Shown here: one piece after another, positions 25,653 to 34,197 of the stretch
How positions within the stretch are numbered: position 1 is the stretch's first letter
How the letters are laid out: every line of letters begins with the position of its first letter
Notes under the pieces: generated by a model
What the model was told of the DNA's origin: nothing
Seen by the model: the letters and a program-made list of their open reading frames with translations, nothing else
The model's database searches: none
Assembly (NCBI GenBank): GCA_964492065.1
Contig: CAZBHH010000007.1
Span: 1 to 64,000 of the forward strand
Length of the DNA: 64,000 bases
From: JADKAC01 sp964492065
GTDB lineage: Bacteria > Bacteroidota > Bacteroidia > Chitinophagales > BACL12
Direction: 5' to 3'
Made by a program: the position numbers and the translations under genes

Positions 25653-25915
25653 AAGGTTCTCGTAATTCCAATCCAATTATATCAAACTCATTTTTCTTTT
25701 TACCGTTTTGTTGATAATTTGATAATAACTGTGAATAAAAGGGGCGGATTGTACATTAATAGCCCTCGGTGTGCAAATAATTTGGTGGGGAGGATTTGGC
25801 TGTTTTGAACGTCAGAATGCCGCTTTATTATCGGGCGGGAAAATTTTCAATTGCTTGTTTTCAACCGTATAATATACTTGTTTGAACAGGCGCCCAAACA
25901 AAAAATATCGAGTAT

Positions 25916-26527
25916 TCAATTTGCTAAAAGAATAAATTCAGCCTGCCAGAATTTAGATATCAGTTCTTCCAGTTTTTCCAATTGCTCACCCCGGATGTGG
26001 ATGCGCATTTTGCACTGTGTACCGTAATCAAATTCTGAAATAACCGCACCCATTTGATTCAGCGCATGCATGAGATTATTAAAATATTGATCGGCCACCG
26101 AAACAGAATAGCGGTACAATACATCTTTTGTAACGAGTGTGTTGTTGGCAATAGCATTTTCGGTTGCAGTTTTATAAGCTCGTATCAGTCCCGGGATGCC
26201 CAGTTTTTTTCCACCGTAATATCGGACGACAAAAACTGCGGCATTTGTAATTTGCAAACTGCGCAGAACATTGAGAATCGGCAATCCCGATGAACCGGAC
26301 GGTTCGCCATCGTCGCTACTCTTTTCGGCAGGCGTATTATAGCCGAGGCGATATGCATAGGCAATATGTGCGGCCTTATGGTGAGATTTCCGCAATTGCA
26401 TTTTGCAGGCAATTGCTTCTTCCTCGGAACTCACGGGAAATGCAAAGGCGAGAAATTTACTGGAGAGTTCGGAATAACTGCCCTCCGAAGTGGTTTGAAT
26501 GGTAATGTATTGTTCGAGCCGTTCCAC
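25916..26527 (-). CDS. yigZ: YigZ/IMPACT family protein (UPF0029)
   Basis: A 203-residue cytosolic protein with an N-terminal UPF0029 domain (SSKFLAFAFPVSSEEEA, HHKAAHIAYAYRLG, SSDDGEPSGSSGLPILNVL, VVRYYGGKKLGIPGLIRAY) and a C-terminal ferredoxin-like DUF1949 domain. Relatives include yeast YIH1 and mammalian IMPACT, which bind GCN1; the bacterial role is unclear, possibly RNA or nucleic-acid binding. The start is set at the GTG at 26527, giving MERLEQYITIQTTSEGSYSE, which matches the normal N-terminus, because a perfect -7 box ends five bases before it and the longer frame would overlap the start of the divergent sensor kinase gene. Confidence 0.88.
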   Translation of the reverse strand: MERLEQYITIQTTSEGSYSELSSKFLAFAFPVSSEEEAIACKMQLRKSHHKAAHIAYAYRLGYNTPAEKSSDDGEPSGSSGLPILNVLRSLQITNAAVFVVRYYGGKKLGIPGLIRAYKTATENAIANNTLVTKDVLYRYSVSVADQYFNNLMHALNQMGAVISEFDYGTQCKMRIHIRGEQLEKLEELISKFWQAEFILLAN

Positions 26528-26532
26528 GGCTT

Positions 26533-26540
26533 CAAAACTA
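26533..26540 (-). promoter_or_regulatory. -7 promoter box of yigZ
   Basis: TAGTTTTG on the minus strand, perfect TAnnTTTG, five bases before the GTG start of yigZ. It decides this start codon. Confidence 0.6.
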
Positions 26541-26685
26541 ATCAGGAAATACGAGGGTTTGCCGGTCGGCCGGTTGCTTCTATTTGCGTCACAGAACAGG
26601 GGTAAATGTAGGGTTAATACCGGGATTATATGCAATTGGGATCTTGGAATTTTCATCATAGGGTATAAATTCGCTTTTGAAAAGA

Positions 26686-27942
26686 ATGACCTCATCCGGA
26701 GTAAATATCAACTGGGAATCCATAGGCTTATTTGCGGGTAAAATTTCTGAAACAACCACCTTTGATGAAGCCTGCCACCTGTCCGGTGCCTTTATTACAG
26801 AGAATATCGGACTGGATTATTGTCTGATATTTTCGCAGGAGCAACCCCACGATATTTATGTGCGCAGATATTTGGTCACCAATCCCAATCTGAGCGGGAG
26901 GATGATAGACTTCCCGGTGTATTTGCAGAATTCCTTTGCATTGGAACAGCTTAAAAATGATGGGTTTAAGATTGTTGGTAAGGATAGTCCGCGGCTGATA
27001 GATGCAGAACCTATGGTTTCGGGCTCTTATATTATAATGCCGGCGGGAATGGAAGGGTTTCCGTTTGCGTGTATTATCGCCGGTTCAAACGAAAAAATTC
27101 AAATTGCCAGCGGCGACAAAGAACTGGTGCGGGCAATTTGTACTATTGCCGCTGCCGTCCTGGCAAAATTCATGATCGGCAGCAATGCCGTTCTCAAAGG
27201 CAGTAATTTCGGCGATATGAGTGTGGATCATTTACGGCAGTTGAAGAATATCAATGACAAACTCATTCGCTCCAATGAAGAGTTAAAACAATTTGCCTAT
27301 TCGGCTTCACACGATTTGCAGGAACCGCTGCGCACCATATCCAATTACATCGGCTTGTTTTTCCGGCGTTTCGGGTCACAAATGGATGCGGAGGGGAAAG
27401 AATATCTGGAGTACGCCAAAGACGGAGCTGAGCGTATGCACCGAATGATTAAAGATTTGCTCGCCTATTCACGCCTCGACTATACGGATGAACCGATGCG
27501 AGAGTTCAGCGGCGACCAGATGCTCGAGGAAGTGATGGAAAATATTAAGGTGAGTATTGATGAAAATGACGCCATAGTGTTCTTCAACGATATGCCCGGC
27601 AATTTGAAGGGATACCAGAAGGAAATCGTGCGCTTATTTCAAAACCTGATAGAAAATGCCGTCAAATTCAAAGGAGAAGCGCCGCCGGTAATCTTTATAG
27701 ATGTAAAGGATTTAAATACTAAATGGGAATTCGGTGTATCCGATAACGGTATCGGGATCGATAAATCTTTCCACGATAAAATCTTCCAGTTTTTCTCGCG
27801 ATTGCATTCTTCCGGTGAGTACAAGGGGTCCGGCCTGGGGCTTTCCATCTGCAAAAAAATTGTCGAAAAACACAACGGCGAAATCAATGTCATTTCACAG
27901 CCAAATGAAGGAAGTACTTTCAGGTTTACATTGGCGAAATAA
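26686..27942 (+). CDS. Soluble sensor histidine kinase with GAF-like input domain
   Basis: A 418-residue kinase with no membrane segment or signal peptide. Residues ~10-165 form a GAF-like sensory domain (ENIGLDYCLIFSQE, GSYIIMPAGMEGFPFACIIAGS). The HisKA dimer helix contains FAYSASHDLQEPLRTISNYI with the phosphoacceptor His209, of the phytochrome-like subtype, and the ATPase domain shows NLIENAVKF (N box), SDNGIGID (G1), FQFFSRLHSSGEYKGSGLGL (F and G2 boxes). It therefore autophosphorylates in response to a cytosolic signal. The ATG at 26686 is preferred to a TTG nine bases upstream. No response regulator gene lies next to it, so it is an orphan kinase. Confidence 0.9.
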   Translation: MTSSGVNINWESIGLFAGKISETTTFDEACHLSGAFITENIGLDYCLIFSQEQPHDIYVRRYLVTNPNLSGRMIDFPVYLQNSFALEQLKNDGFKIVGKDSPRLIDAEPMVSGSYIIMPAGMEGFPFACIIAGSNEKIQIASGDKELVRAICTIAAAVLAKFMIGSNAVLKGSNFGDMSVDHLRQLKNINDKLIRSNEELKQFAYSASHDLQEPLRTISNYIGLFFRRFGSQMDAEGKEYLEYAKDGAERMHRMIKDLLAYSRLDYTDEPMREFSGDQMLEEVMENIKVSIDENDAIVFFNDMPGNLKGYQKEIVRLFQNLIENAVKFKGEAPPVIFIDVKDLNTKWEFGVSDNGIGIDKSFHDKIFQFFSRLHSSGEYKGSGLGLSICKKIVEKHNGEINVISQPNEGSTFRFTLAK

Positions 27943-28252
27943 TTGTATCGGTTTTTCCAGTAGCGCCTTACTGCAATGGAGTGTATAATACTGATGGCGT
28001 TTACGCATGTCGATGCGTTTTTCGTCCCGAGGTTGAAAATGTGCAGTGCATAGTGTCGTATTATAATTCTTTATTTTTCAACCGATACACACATAATGTT
28101 ATTTAATCTCAGAGCAACCGCTGCGCATGCATAAATCAAAGAAATTGCAATGCGGGAAGCCGGATGAAAATTGTCAAAAAAATCTCCTTTTTGAATCCGC
28201 TGGGTTATTGGAAATAAATTTTTCAATAATTTCATACTCAAATCATTGTACA
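27943..28252. other. Intergenic region with terminator and long inverted repeat
   Basis: This 310-base gap between the kinase and the lysyl-oxidase-like gene holds a terminator (28003-28022) and a ten-base inverted repeat, TGTATCGGTT at 27944-27953 with AACCGATACA at 28080-28089. A nine-base repeat, GGTTGAAAA at 28031-28039 and TTTTCAACC at 28075-28083, overlaps its right arm. I see no coding frame with a sensible product in the rest. Confidence 0.5.
28003..28022 (+). terminator. Intrinsic terminator after the sensor kinase gene
   Basis: ACGCAT at 28003-28008, loop GTCG, ATGCGT at 28013-28018, continuing into TTTTT at 28018-28022. Short stem but standard hairpin-plus-U-run form. Confidence 0.5.
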
Positions 28253-30649
28253 ATGCAGGCAATTACTCTACGCATCCTATCATCCCTTATGCTGTTTTTT
28301 TGTTTGACAATTCACACTGTTCGGGCTATTTCCTGTGATACCGGCGAGGTGGGGGTTGTTATCCTGATAGACCCCGACGACTGGCCAGATGAGACATCCT
28401 GGGCTATTACCGATGCCGATGGCGGAGTCGTTGCAGAAGGTGAATACGGGAGCGACAGCCTGTGCCTGGATGAAGGGATGTGTTATACGTTTCATCTATA
28501 CGACAGTTACGGCGATGGTATATATGCACCACATGGCGTCGAGTTGTATTTCGATGGAGAATTACTTGCGACATTCAGCGGGGATTTCGGTTATTCATCA
28601 TCTATAGATATGGGCTGCCCGCCGGGAACTTCCTGCGGTTCGGCAATCGATGTAACGACGGGTTCTTATACGGCTCCGGCGCCCAATACCTGGTATAAAT
28701 TTAATCCCGAAGAGTTCGGCACCTATCAGATCACTACCTGCGATCTGGAAAATTATTGCAATACCCAAATTTGGGTGTACGAGTATTGCGCAGGACTGAT
28801 TCCGTCCGAATTTGCCGAGGGCACCACTTACTACAATGACGATTGGTGCGGCGAGCAATCATTTATTAGCGGGATTTTTCTCACCGATAAGGAATACTAC
28901 ATACGCATTGGCGACCTGGATACATCCTGCGAAGGCTCTGCAATCAACTGGCAGATAAGTTATGTAGGCCCGCCATCGGGTTGTACCGATCCATACGCTT
29001 GTAATTATGCGCCGCTGGCAGTTGTGGACGACGGCTCCTGCTTATACCCCGGAGACCCGGCTTGTCCGCTGGGCCCGGATCTGGTTCTGGACTCTACCTA
29101 TTTTGACGGGCTTCCCAACTTCAGTTCAGACTTTAGCGTGGAACTTTACGATGCCGACTGGGATGACTGCGCTTTTGAAGAGGCATGTGTAACAGGCGTG
29201 GGCAATCGCTATGTCATGAAATTTGGCGTTAAAATCAACAACATCGGCGATTTGGATTATCATCTCGGCTCGCCGGACGATGGCGCACCGGGGTTCGTGT
29301 ACAGCCCTTGCCACGGCCACTGGCATTATGCCGATTACGGCGAATATATTTTATATGACGCATTCGGCAATGAGATTCCCGCCGGTCATAAAAACGGATA
29401 TGCCGTGATGGATATCGGCTGTTTCGACGGTACACCGCAATACGGCGGTGATGAAATGGGTATCTCTGCAGGTTGTTATGATATTTACGGAAGAGGAACC
29501 TCCTGCCAATGGGTGGACCTCACCGATATTCCCGACGGCAATTACACGTTGGTGGCACGTGTGAATTGGGAAAACCACCCCGATGCCGACGGCAATACGG
29601 AAACTGATATCTCCAATAACTGGATCAGCATCTGTATCAATGTCGAAAGGGATGCTCCCGGCGATATGCCAACGGTTACCAAGGTGGAGGACTGCGCTCC
29701 TTACTACGACTGTTACGGCGAAATATTCGGCTCGGCGCAATTGGATTGTAACGGAGTTTGCAACGGCCCGGGGCGCATCGGCGATTTAAATCTGGATACG
29801 GCGAGAACTGCCGTTGATGTGGATGAGTACCTGGACAGGATATTGTCCAATACAATTATCGCCGCTTCATGTAATGATGCCAATGCCGACGGCGATATCG
29901 ACCTCTACGATGCCGCCATAGTAAACGGATGCGCATGGCAGGAGGCGGGCATCACCCATATCGTAAATCTTTGTAATATGCCCTATGGATTTTTAAATAC
30001 AAGTGATACGGTAACCTTCAGTATCGGGGAGATTAATCCCGAAGAGGAATATGTCGATATTTATGCCAAGAATATCAGCGCCGATATTTTGGGATTTCAA
30101 TTAACCATGGATGGGCTTACAATCGACTCCATTGTAAAACTTGCATCCTCTATCGAAGCGGATGATTTTCACATGGTGCATTCCGACCGGGAAATAATCG
30201 GCCTGGGATATAATGAGCAGGGATTTATTAAAAACTTTACACCATTGCCATTGTTCAGGGTTTATTTTTCAGCCGTCTATCCGACTACCATCTGCATAGA
30301 TTATGTAACTACAGCGGTCAATGAAGATTATCACGAAGTGGTGGCATTAAAAGACGATGCCTGTTATACGCTCACGGGTGTGAACGATATTGTTGTAAGT
30401 CCCGATTTATTGAATATCCACATATATCCGCACCCCGTAACTGGTCAGTCTGTGTTCAGCTTTAATAACTACCTGCACGACACCTTTGAGCTTGAATTGT
30501 ATGATATTACCGGGCAATTATTAAGAACGTATCCGGCTACTACAGGTGAGAGTTTCTACATTGACAAATCCGAATTGCCGGCGGGTATGTATATTTATAA
30601 GCTGAAGGGCAGTAAAATTTCAAACCTGGGAAAATTAATCGTACAATAA
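28253..30649 (+). CDS. T9SS-secreted multidomain protein with lysyl oxidase-like domain
   Basis: A 798-residue exported protein. Residues 1-~27 are a signal peptide. A Cys-rich sandwich (DSYGDGIYAPHG) and a calcium-type spacer (CTDPYACNY) precede a lysyl oxidase-like domain at ~290-470. There the copper-binding motif is CHGHWHYADYGEYILYD, with His354, 356 and 358; the LOX GHK motif is AGHKNGY, with Lys380; and GISAGCYDIYGRGTSCQW carries Tyr409/412. Metazoan LOX forms its lysyl-tyrosine quinone from the same Lys and Tyr positions. Next come two dockerin-like repeats (GDLNLDTARTAVDVDEYL, DANADGDIDLYDA), a cohesin-like beta domain and a T9SS sorting domain (LNIHIYPHPVTG). The ATG at 28253 begins the signal peptide. 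Oxidative cross-linking of surface or external proteins is an inference. Confidence 0.85.
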   Translation: MQAITLRILSSLMLFFCLTIHTVRAISCDTGEVGVVILIDPDDWPDETSWAITDADGGVVAEGEYGSDSLCLDEGMCYTFHLYDSYGDGIYAPHGVELYFDGELLATFSGDFGYSSSIDMGCPPGTSCGSAIDVTTGSYTAPAPNTWYKFNPEEFGTYQITTCDLENYCNTQIWVYEYCAGLIPSEFAEGTTYYNDDWCGEQSFISGIFLTDKEYYIRIGDLDTSCEGSAINWQISYVGPPSGCTDPYACNYAPLAVVDDGSCLYPGDPACPLGPDLVLDSTYFDGLPNFSSDFSVELYDADWDDCAFEEACVTGVGNRYVMKFGVKINNIGDLDYHLGSPDDGAPGFVYSPCHGHWHYADYGEYILYDAFGNEIPAGHKNGYAVMDIGCFDGTPQYGGDEMGISAGCYDIYGRGTSCQWVDLTDIPDGNYTLVARVNWENHPDADGNTETDISNNWISICINVERDAPGDMPTVTKVEDCAPYYDCYGEIFGSAQLDCNGVCNGPGRIGDLNLDTARTAVDVDEYLDRILSNTIIAASCNDANADGDIDLYDAAIVNGCAWQEAGITHIVNLCNMPYGFLNTSDTVTFSIGEINPEEEYVDIYAKNISADILGFQLTMDGLTIDSIVKLASSIEADDFHMVHSDREIIGLGYNEQGFIKNFTPLPLFRVYFSAVYPTTICIDYVTTAVNEDYHEVVALKDDACYTLTGVNDIVVSPDLLNIHIYPHPVTGQSVFSFNNYLHDTFELELYDITGQLLRTYPATTGESFYIDKSELPAGMYIYKLKGSKISNLGKLIVQ

Positions 30650-30700
30650 TTTTAATGCTATTTTAAGAATAATACATTAAAATTGCCTGCACATTAACGG

Positions 30701-30708
30701 TAAATTTG
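30701..30708 (+). promoter_or_regulatory. -7 promoter box of the GT4 glycosyltransferase gene
   Basis: TAAATTTG, perfect TAnnTTTG, four bases before the ATG at 30713. The short distance implies a leaderless mRNA. Confidence 0.6.
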
Positions 30709-30712
30709 TTGA

Positions 30713-31843
30713 ATGCGGATAGGTATTGACGCCAAGCGGATTTTTTATAATGCAACCGGTCTGGGGAACGGTAATCGCACATTGGTGCAGATGTTAATCG
30801 ATCACAATCCCAACCGCAATTATGTGTTGTTTACAACCGGTGTCCGGATTAATGCGCATATCCGGGGCAATGTAGAGGTATATACTTACAAGGGCTCATT
30901 TAAAGGTCTGTGGCGCAGTATCGGTATATCAAGGGAATTAGTCAAAAAACAAATAGACATTTACCTGGGCATTTCCAATGAAATCCCGTTTGCGATGAAT
31001 GGACAAGATATACCCTCTGTCGTATTAATACACGATATTATTTTTAAAAGATATCCCCGCCACTATCCGTTGTTTGACAGGATAGTTTATAATATTAAGT
31101 CAAAATACGCATGCAAACATGCGACGCATATCGTTGCCGCCAGCGAAGCGACCAAACAGGATATTATTGATTACTACCATGTGGATCCGGATAAAATAAC
31201 CGTGATTTATCAAAGCTGCGATGCTTCATATTTCCGGCAACCTTCCAATTTTCAAATTCAGGCGGTAAAAGAGAAATATCCCCTGCCCGAAAAATTTATT
31301 TTGAATGTTGGCTCCGTCATTGAGAGAAAAAACCTGATGGCTGTTTGTAAGGCATTTTTACAAATTCCCGAAGGAGACAGGATTCCGGTAGTGGTAATCG
31401 GCAACGGCAAACAGTATAAAAAACAGGTAATGGATTTTATTGGTAACAATAAGCTGGAACCCTGGTTTATTTTTCTTTCGCATGTTTCCAATAATGATCT
31501 GCCGGTTATCTATCGCCTTGCCGAGATGACAATATACCCCTCTTACTGCGAAGGATTTGGAATCCCGGTCCTGGAGAGTATGGTATGTGGAGTTCCCGTT
31601 ATTACGAGTAACATTTCCTCTATGCCCGAAGTGGCGGGTGATGCGGCGGTATATATGGATCCCTATGATGTACAGAGTATTGCAGACGCCATCGTCCGGC
31701 TACATACCGATACAGCATTGCGCAAGACAATGGCGGAAAAGGGAAAAATACAGGTCAGGAAGTTTATCGGAACGGATTTAGCCGAACAGTGGGATGCCGT
31801 TTTCCGGAGGTCATCGTTAAAACAGCATCGCAAATCCGCTTAA
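30713..31843 (+). CDS. Glycosyltransferase family 4
   Basis: A 376-residue cytosolic GT-B glycosyltransferase. MRIGIDAKRIFYNATGLGN is the usual N-terminus of one GT4 branch. The C-terminal donor-binding domain shows FILNVGSVIERKNLMAVCKAF, PSYCEGFGIPVLESMVCGVP (the EX7E motif) and TSNISSMPEVAGDAAVYMDP. The sugar donor is probably a nucleotide hexose, and the acceptor is unknown. It is followed 21 bases later by an SH3-like unknown gene, which may be co-transcribed. A second glycosyltransferase (GT2) is at 57.9 kb and two flippases are at 36.6-39.2 kb, so the strain makes surface polysaccharide, but these genes are scattered rather than clustered. Confidence 0.9.
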   Translation: MRIGIDAKRIFYNATGLGNGNRTLVQMLIDHNPNRNYVLFTTGVRINAHIRGNVEVYTYKGSFKGLWRSIGISRELVKKQIDIYLGISNEIPFAMNGQDIPSVVLIHDIIFKRYPRHYPLFDRIVYNIKSKYACKHATHIVAASEATKQDIIDYYHVDPDKITVIYQSCDASYFRQPSNFQIQAVKEKYPLPEKFILNVGSVIERKNLMAVCKAFLQIPEGDRIPVVVIGNGKQYKKQVMDFIGNNKLEPWFIFLSHVSNNDLPVIYRLAEMTIYPSYCEGFGIPVLESMVCGVPVITSNISSMPEVAGDAAVYMDPYDVQSIADAIVRLHTDTALRKTMAEKGKIQVRKFIGTDLAEQWDAVFRRSSLKQHRKSA

Positions 31844-31864
31844 CAGAAAATTAAATTGAAGTAA

Positions 31865-32392
31865 ATGGAGAATTTAGGCAGAGGATCTCGCATTAAACAC
31901 AGTACGCTCGGAGTGGGGGTGGTAGTCCATGTACACAAACGGCTGTTCGATATTTGTTTTTTTGATACCGGGATGAAAAGTATTCCACGCTCTGAAGCAT
32001 TTGAAATTGTGGAGGCAGTACCGCAGGAATATTCCGAGAGTTTCAGCGAGGCGGAAGATGCCCTGATGAAGATCTTACAAACCTGGAGCGATATAACGGA
32101 GGTAATTCACATTGCCGACAAATGGGAGAAGGGTAGCATGGTATTACAACCCTTTGATAAAACTCTTGCAGTCAAAGAAATTCCGATTGAAACGTTTTTT
32201 CATAAGATTGTTATGTTGCGTGACCGTTTGCGTGTACTGGAACAGAAGATAAATGCCCATCCAAAACTCACTGATGCAGAGAAGGTGGAGATGCAACAGT
32301 ATATCACACGAATCTACGGCAGCCTCACCACATTCAACGTATTGTTCAAGTTAAAGGCCGATTATTTCGAGGGCGAGAAGTCCAGGGAGTAA
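31865..32392 (+). CDS. Conserved cytosolic protein with N-terminal SH3/Tudor-like domain, unknown
   Basis: A 175-residue protein without signal or membrane part. Residues 1-45 look like a small SH3/Tudor-like barrel of the kind found at the N-terminus of nucleic-acid proteins: GSRIKHSTLGVGVVVHVHK then RLFDICFFDTGMKSIPRSEA. The remainder is helical, with EIPIETFFHKIVMLRDRLRVLEQKI and EMQQYITRIYGSLTTFNVLFKLK. I know similar proteins in Bacteroidota without a function. It follows the glycosyltransferase by 21 bases and is followed by a 158-base gap with a strong stem-loop. Confidence 0.7.
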   Translation: MENLGRGSRIKHSTLGVGVVVHVHKRLFDICFFDTGMKSIPRSEAFEIVEAVPQEYSESFSEAEDALMKILQTWSDITEVIHIADKWEKGSMVLQPFDKTLAVKEIPIETFFHKIVMLRDRLRVLEQKINAHPKLTDAEKVEMQQYITRIYGSLTTFNVLFKLKADYFEGEKSRE

Positions 32393-32445
32393 TATCGCCG
32401 GTTAATGCATTTTATGTATTGCACAACGTGTTGTTCCGATACATG

Positions 32446-32475
32446 GCAGGTAACAGAACATCCCTGTTGACCTGC
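32446..32475. repeat. Long stem-loop in the gap after the SH3-like gene
   Basis: GCAGGTAACAG at 32446-32456 pairs with CTGTTGACCTGC at 32464-32475 with one bulged G, leaving a 7-base loop. No T-run follows on either strand, so it is not a typical intrinsic terminator and may be a regulatory structure. Confidence 0.45.
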
Positions 32476-32550
32476 GGAAGTATCCGGCATCTTGCGTATT
32501 TTTGATACACAGCACTTTGCTCATTCAATTCAAACTGTTATTCATTCTGT

Positions 32551-34161
32551 ATGCCATCCATTGCACGACGGGATATTCATGCGTTGAAAGCCTTAGCCAA
32601 CCGATACGACCTTGAGAGTATTGCGCAGAAAAGAAGTCTTTTGACCATGATGTCGAAAAAGAACATTCCCGCAGTTGCACACCTGGTAACCTATGTGAAT
32701 ACGCTGCTGTTTATATGCGCATTTCCCGATAGCCGCCGCACGCAGGTGCTTGCTGAAAGCGAATTAAAGCGGGTGAGTGCAATATTAAAATCCGCCGGCG
32801 GAAAAACCGGGGAGAACTTAGTGAATTCCGGCCTGCCATTTACCGAATACCTCGCCAGTTTTTCTCATACGTTTGTCAGTAAGCTTATGCATAACAGCAG
32901 TTGCAGAGTGGACTTAAGTTCCATTGAGGACACGGCGTTCAGCCTGAATGATATTGTATATCTCACCTTGCCTTCGGTAGAAAAAAATATTTACAGCGCC
33001 GGCCATGCAGACAACGATTTAATGGATGCGCTGTTAGTGGATAAGCGCAGACGGCTCACCTTTATTTTAAATGAATTAAGCCGGTATAAGGATACGCCTT
33101 TGGTTCAGGACTTTCTCTACGATGGACTTGAAGTGTATGTTACCCTGAAACCACGCAATCGAAAATTTTCGAGAGTGTTTAACCGCCTTCGGACGGAACC
33201 TGTTTTTTTTCACAACGGAATAATAAAAAAGTTTGATCATATTGAATTGTTCAATCGCCCGGTGGCAGCCGATAAAATTCACGCAGCCCAAAAGAAAGAA
33301 CTCATTGACGTAATCCATACTGCAATGGCTGTAACGGCAAGGGAGACGGACACTGTAACGTATATGGATGAACGTTCGTTGCGCTATTACTCCCTGGAAC
33401 GGGGGCTGTCGGTAGCAATATATGGAATTGCAGCAGAGCGGCAGTTGCCGTTGGAATCTTATATCGGTTATACGCTGTTTAAAAACGGAATTCCGGCAGC
33501 CTATGGCGGCGCCTGGATTTTTGGCAGGCGTTCCGAGTTCGGAATTCATATATTCGAAGCATTTCGCGGCGGCGAGTCGGGGTTTATGATGTGCCAGTTG
33601 TTGCGTGTGTACCGGCAGGTGTTTCATATAGATTATTTCCTGGTAGAGGCATTTCAGTATGGGCTTGACAACCCGGAGGGCATTGAATCGGCAGCATTCT
33701 GGTTTTATTACCGCTATGGATTCCGGCCGATTGACAAAGCAGTTAATAAAATAGCTGCTGATGAATTCGAAAAGATATGCGCTTCAAAAAAGTATCATTC
33801 AAAGAAAAGTACGCTGGTAAAATTTACTGAGAGCAATATTGCACTTAACCTCGGTGACAATGTACCGGTGAGCGTGGGAGAAGTCACCGGAAAAATCCGG
33901 CGCATGATACAACGCAAATACCGCGGCGACCGGCAATTGGCGGAAAGAGAGTCCGTGACCCGCTTTGTGTTGAAAGCCCGGATTCCCCCCAAGGTGAAAG
34001 CCCGTGAGCTGCGTGTGTTACAGGAGGTTGCGCTATGGGCAAATGCATTTGGAATTACGGATGATGAAAGATTGCAGGTACTTGCAGACATGATACATGT
34101 GAAGCCGGTAGACCCCTATGCATATCAAGACCTGTTGTTGCGGTTTTTCAGAAGAAAATAG
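32551..34161 (+). CDS. Unknown protein with a GNAT-like C-terminal half
   Basis: A 536-residue cytosolic protein not recognised as a named family. The first ~230 residues are helical and polar. Residues ~310-400 read like a remote GNAT fold: ESYIGYTLFKNGIPAAYGG (two strands and a turn), FRGGESGFMMCQLLRVYRQVF where acetyltransferases have their R/Q-x-x-G-x-G/A loop and helix, and then AAFWFYYRYGFRP, the usual FYxxxGF end of GNAT enzymes. The glycine loop is short, so acetyl-CoA binding is not certain. The last 130 residues are basic and helical (KIRRMIQRKYRGDRQLAERE). It has no close neighbours on its strand. The acetyltransferase idea is an inference. Confidence 0.65.
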   Translation: MPSIARRDIHALKALANRYDLESIAQKRSLLTMMSKKNIPAVAHLVTYVNTLLFICAFPDSRRTQVLAESELKRVSAILKSAGGKTGENLVNSGLPFTEYLASFSHTFVSKLMHNSSCRVDLSSIEDTAFSLNDIVYLTLPSVEKNIYSAGHADNDLMDALLVDKRRRLTFILNELSRYKDTPLVQDFLYDGLEVYVTLKPRNRKFSRVFNRLRTEPVFFHNGIIKKFDHIELFNRPVAADKIHAAQKKELIDVIHTAMAVTARETDTVTYMDERSLRYYSLERGLSVAIYGIAAERQLPLESYIGYTLFKNGIPAAYGGAWIFGRRSEFGIHIFEAFRGGESGFMMCQLLRVYRQVFHIDYFLVEAFQYGLDNPEGIESAAFWFYYRYGFRPIDKAVNKIAADEFEKICASKKYHSKKSTLVKFTESNIALNLGDNVPVSVGEVTGKIRRMIQRKYRGDRQLAERESVTRFVLKARIPPKVKARELRVLQEVALWANAFGITDDERLQVLADMIHVKPVDPYAYQDLLLRFFRRK

Positions 34162-34197
34162 TCTTGGCTACCAACACCTGGTAATTGTTTTTATAAA

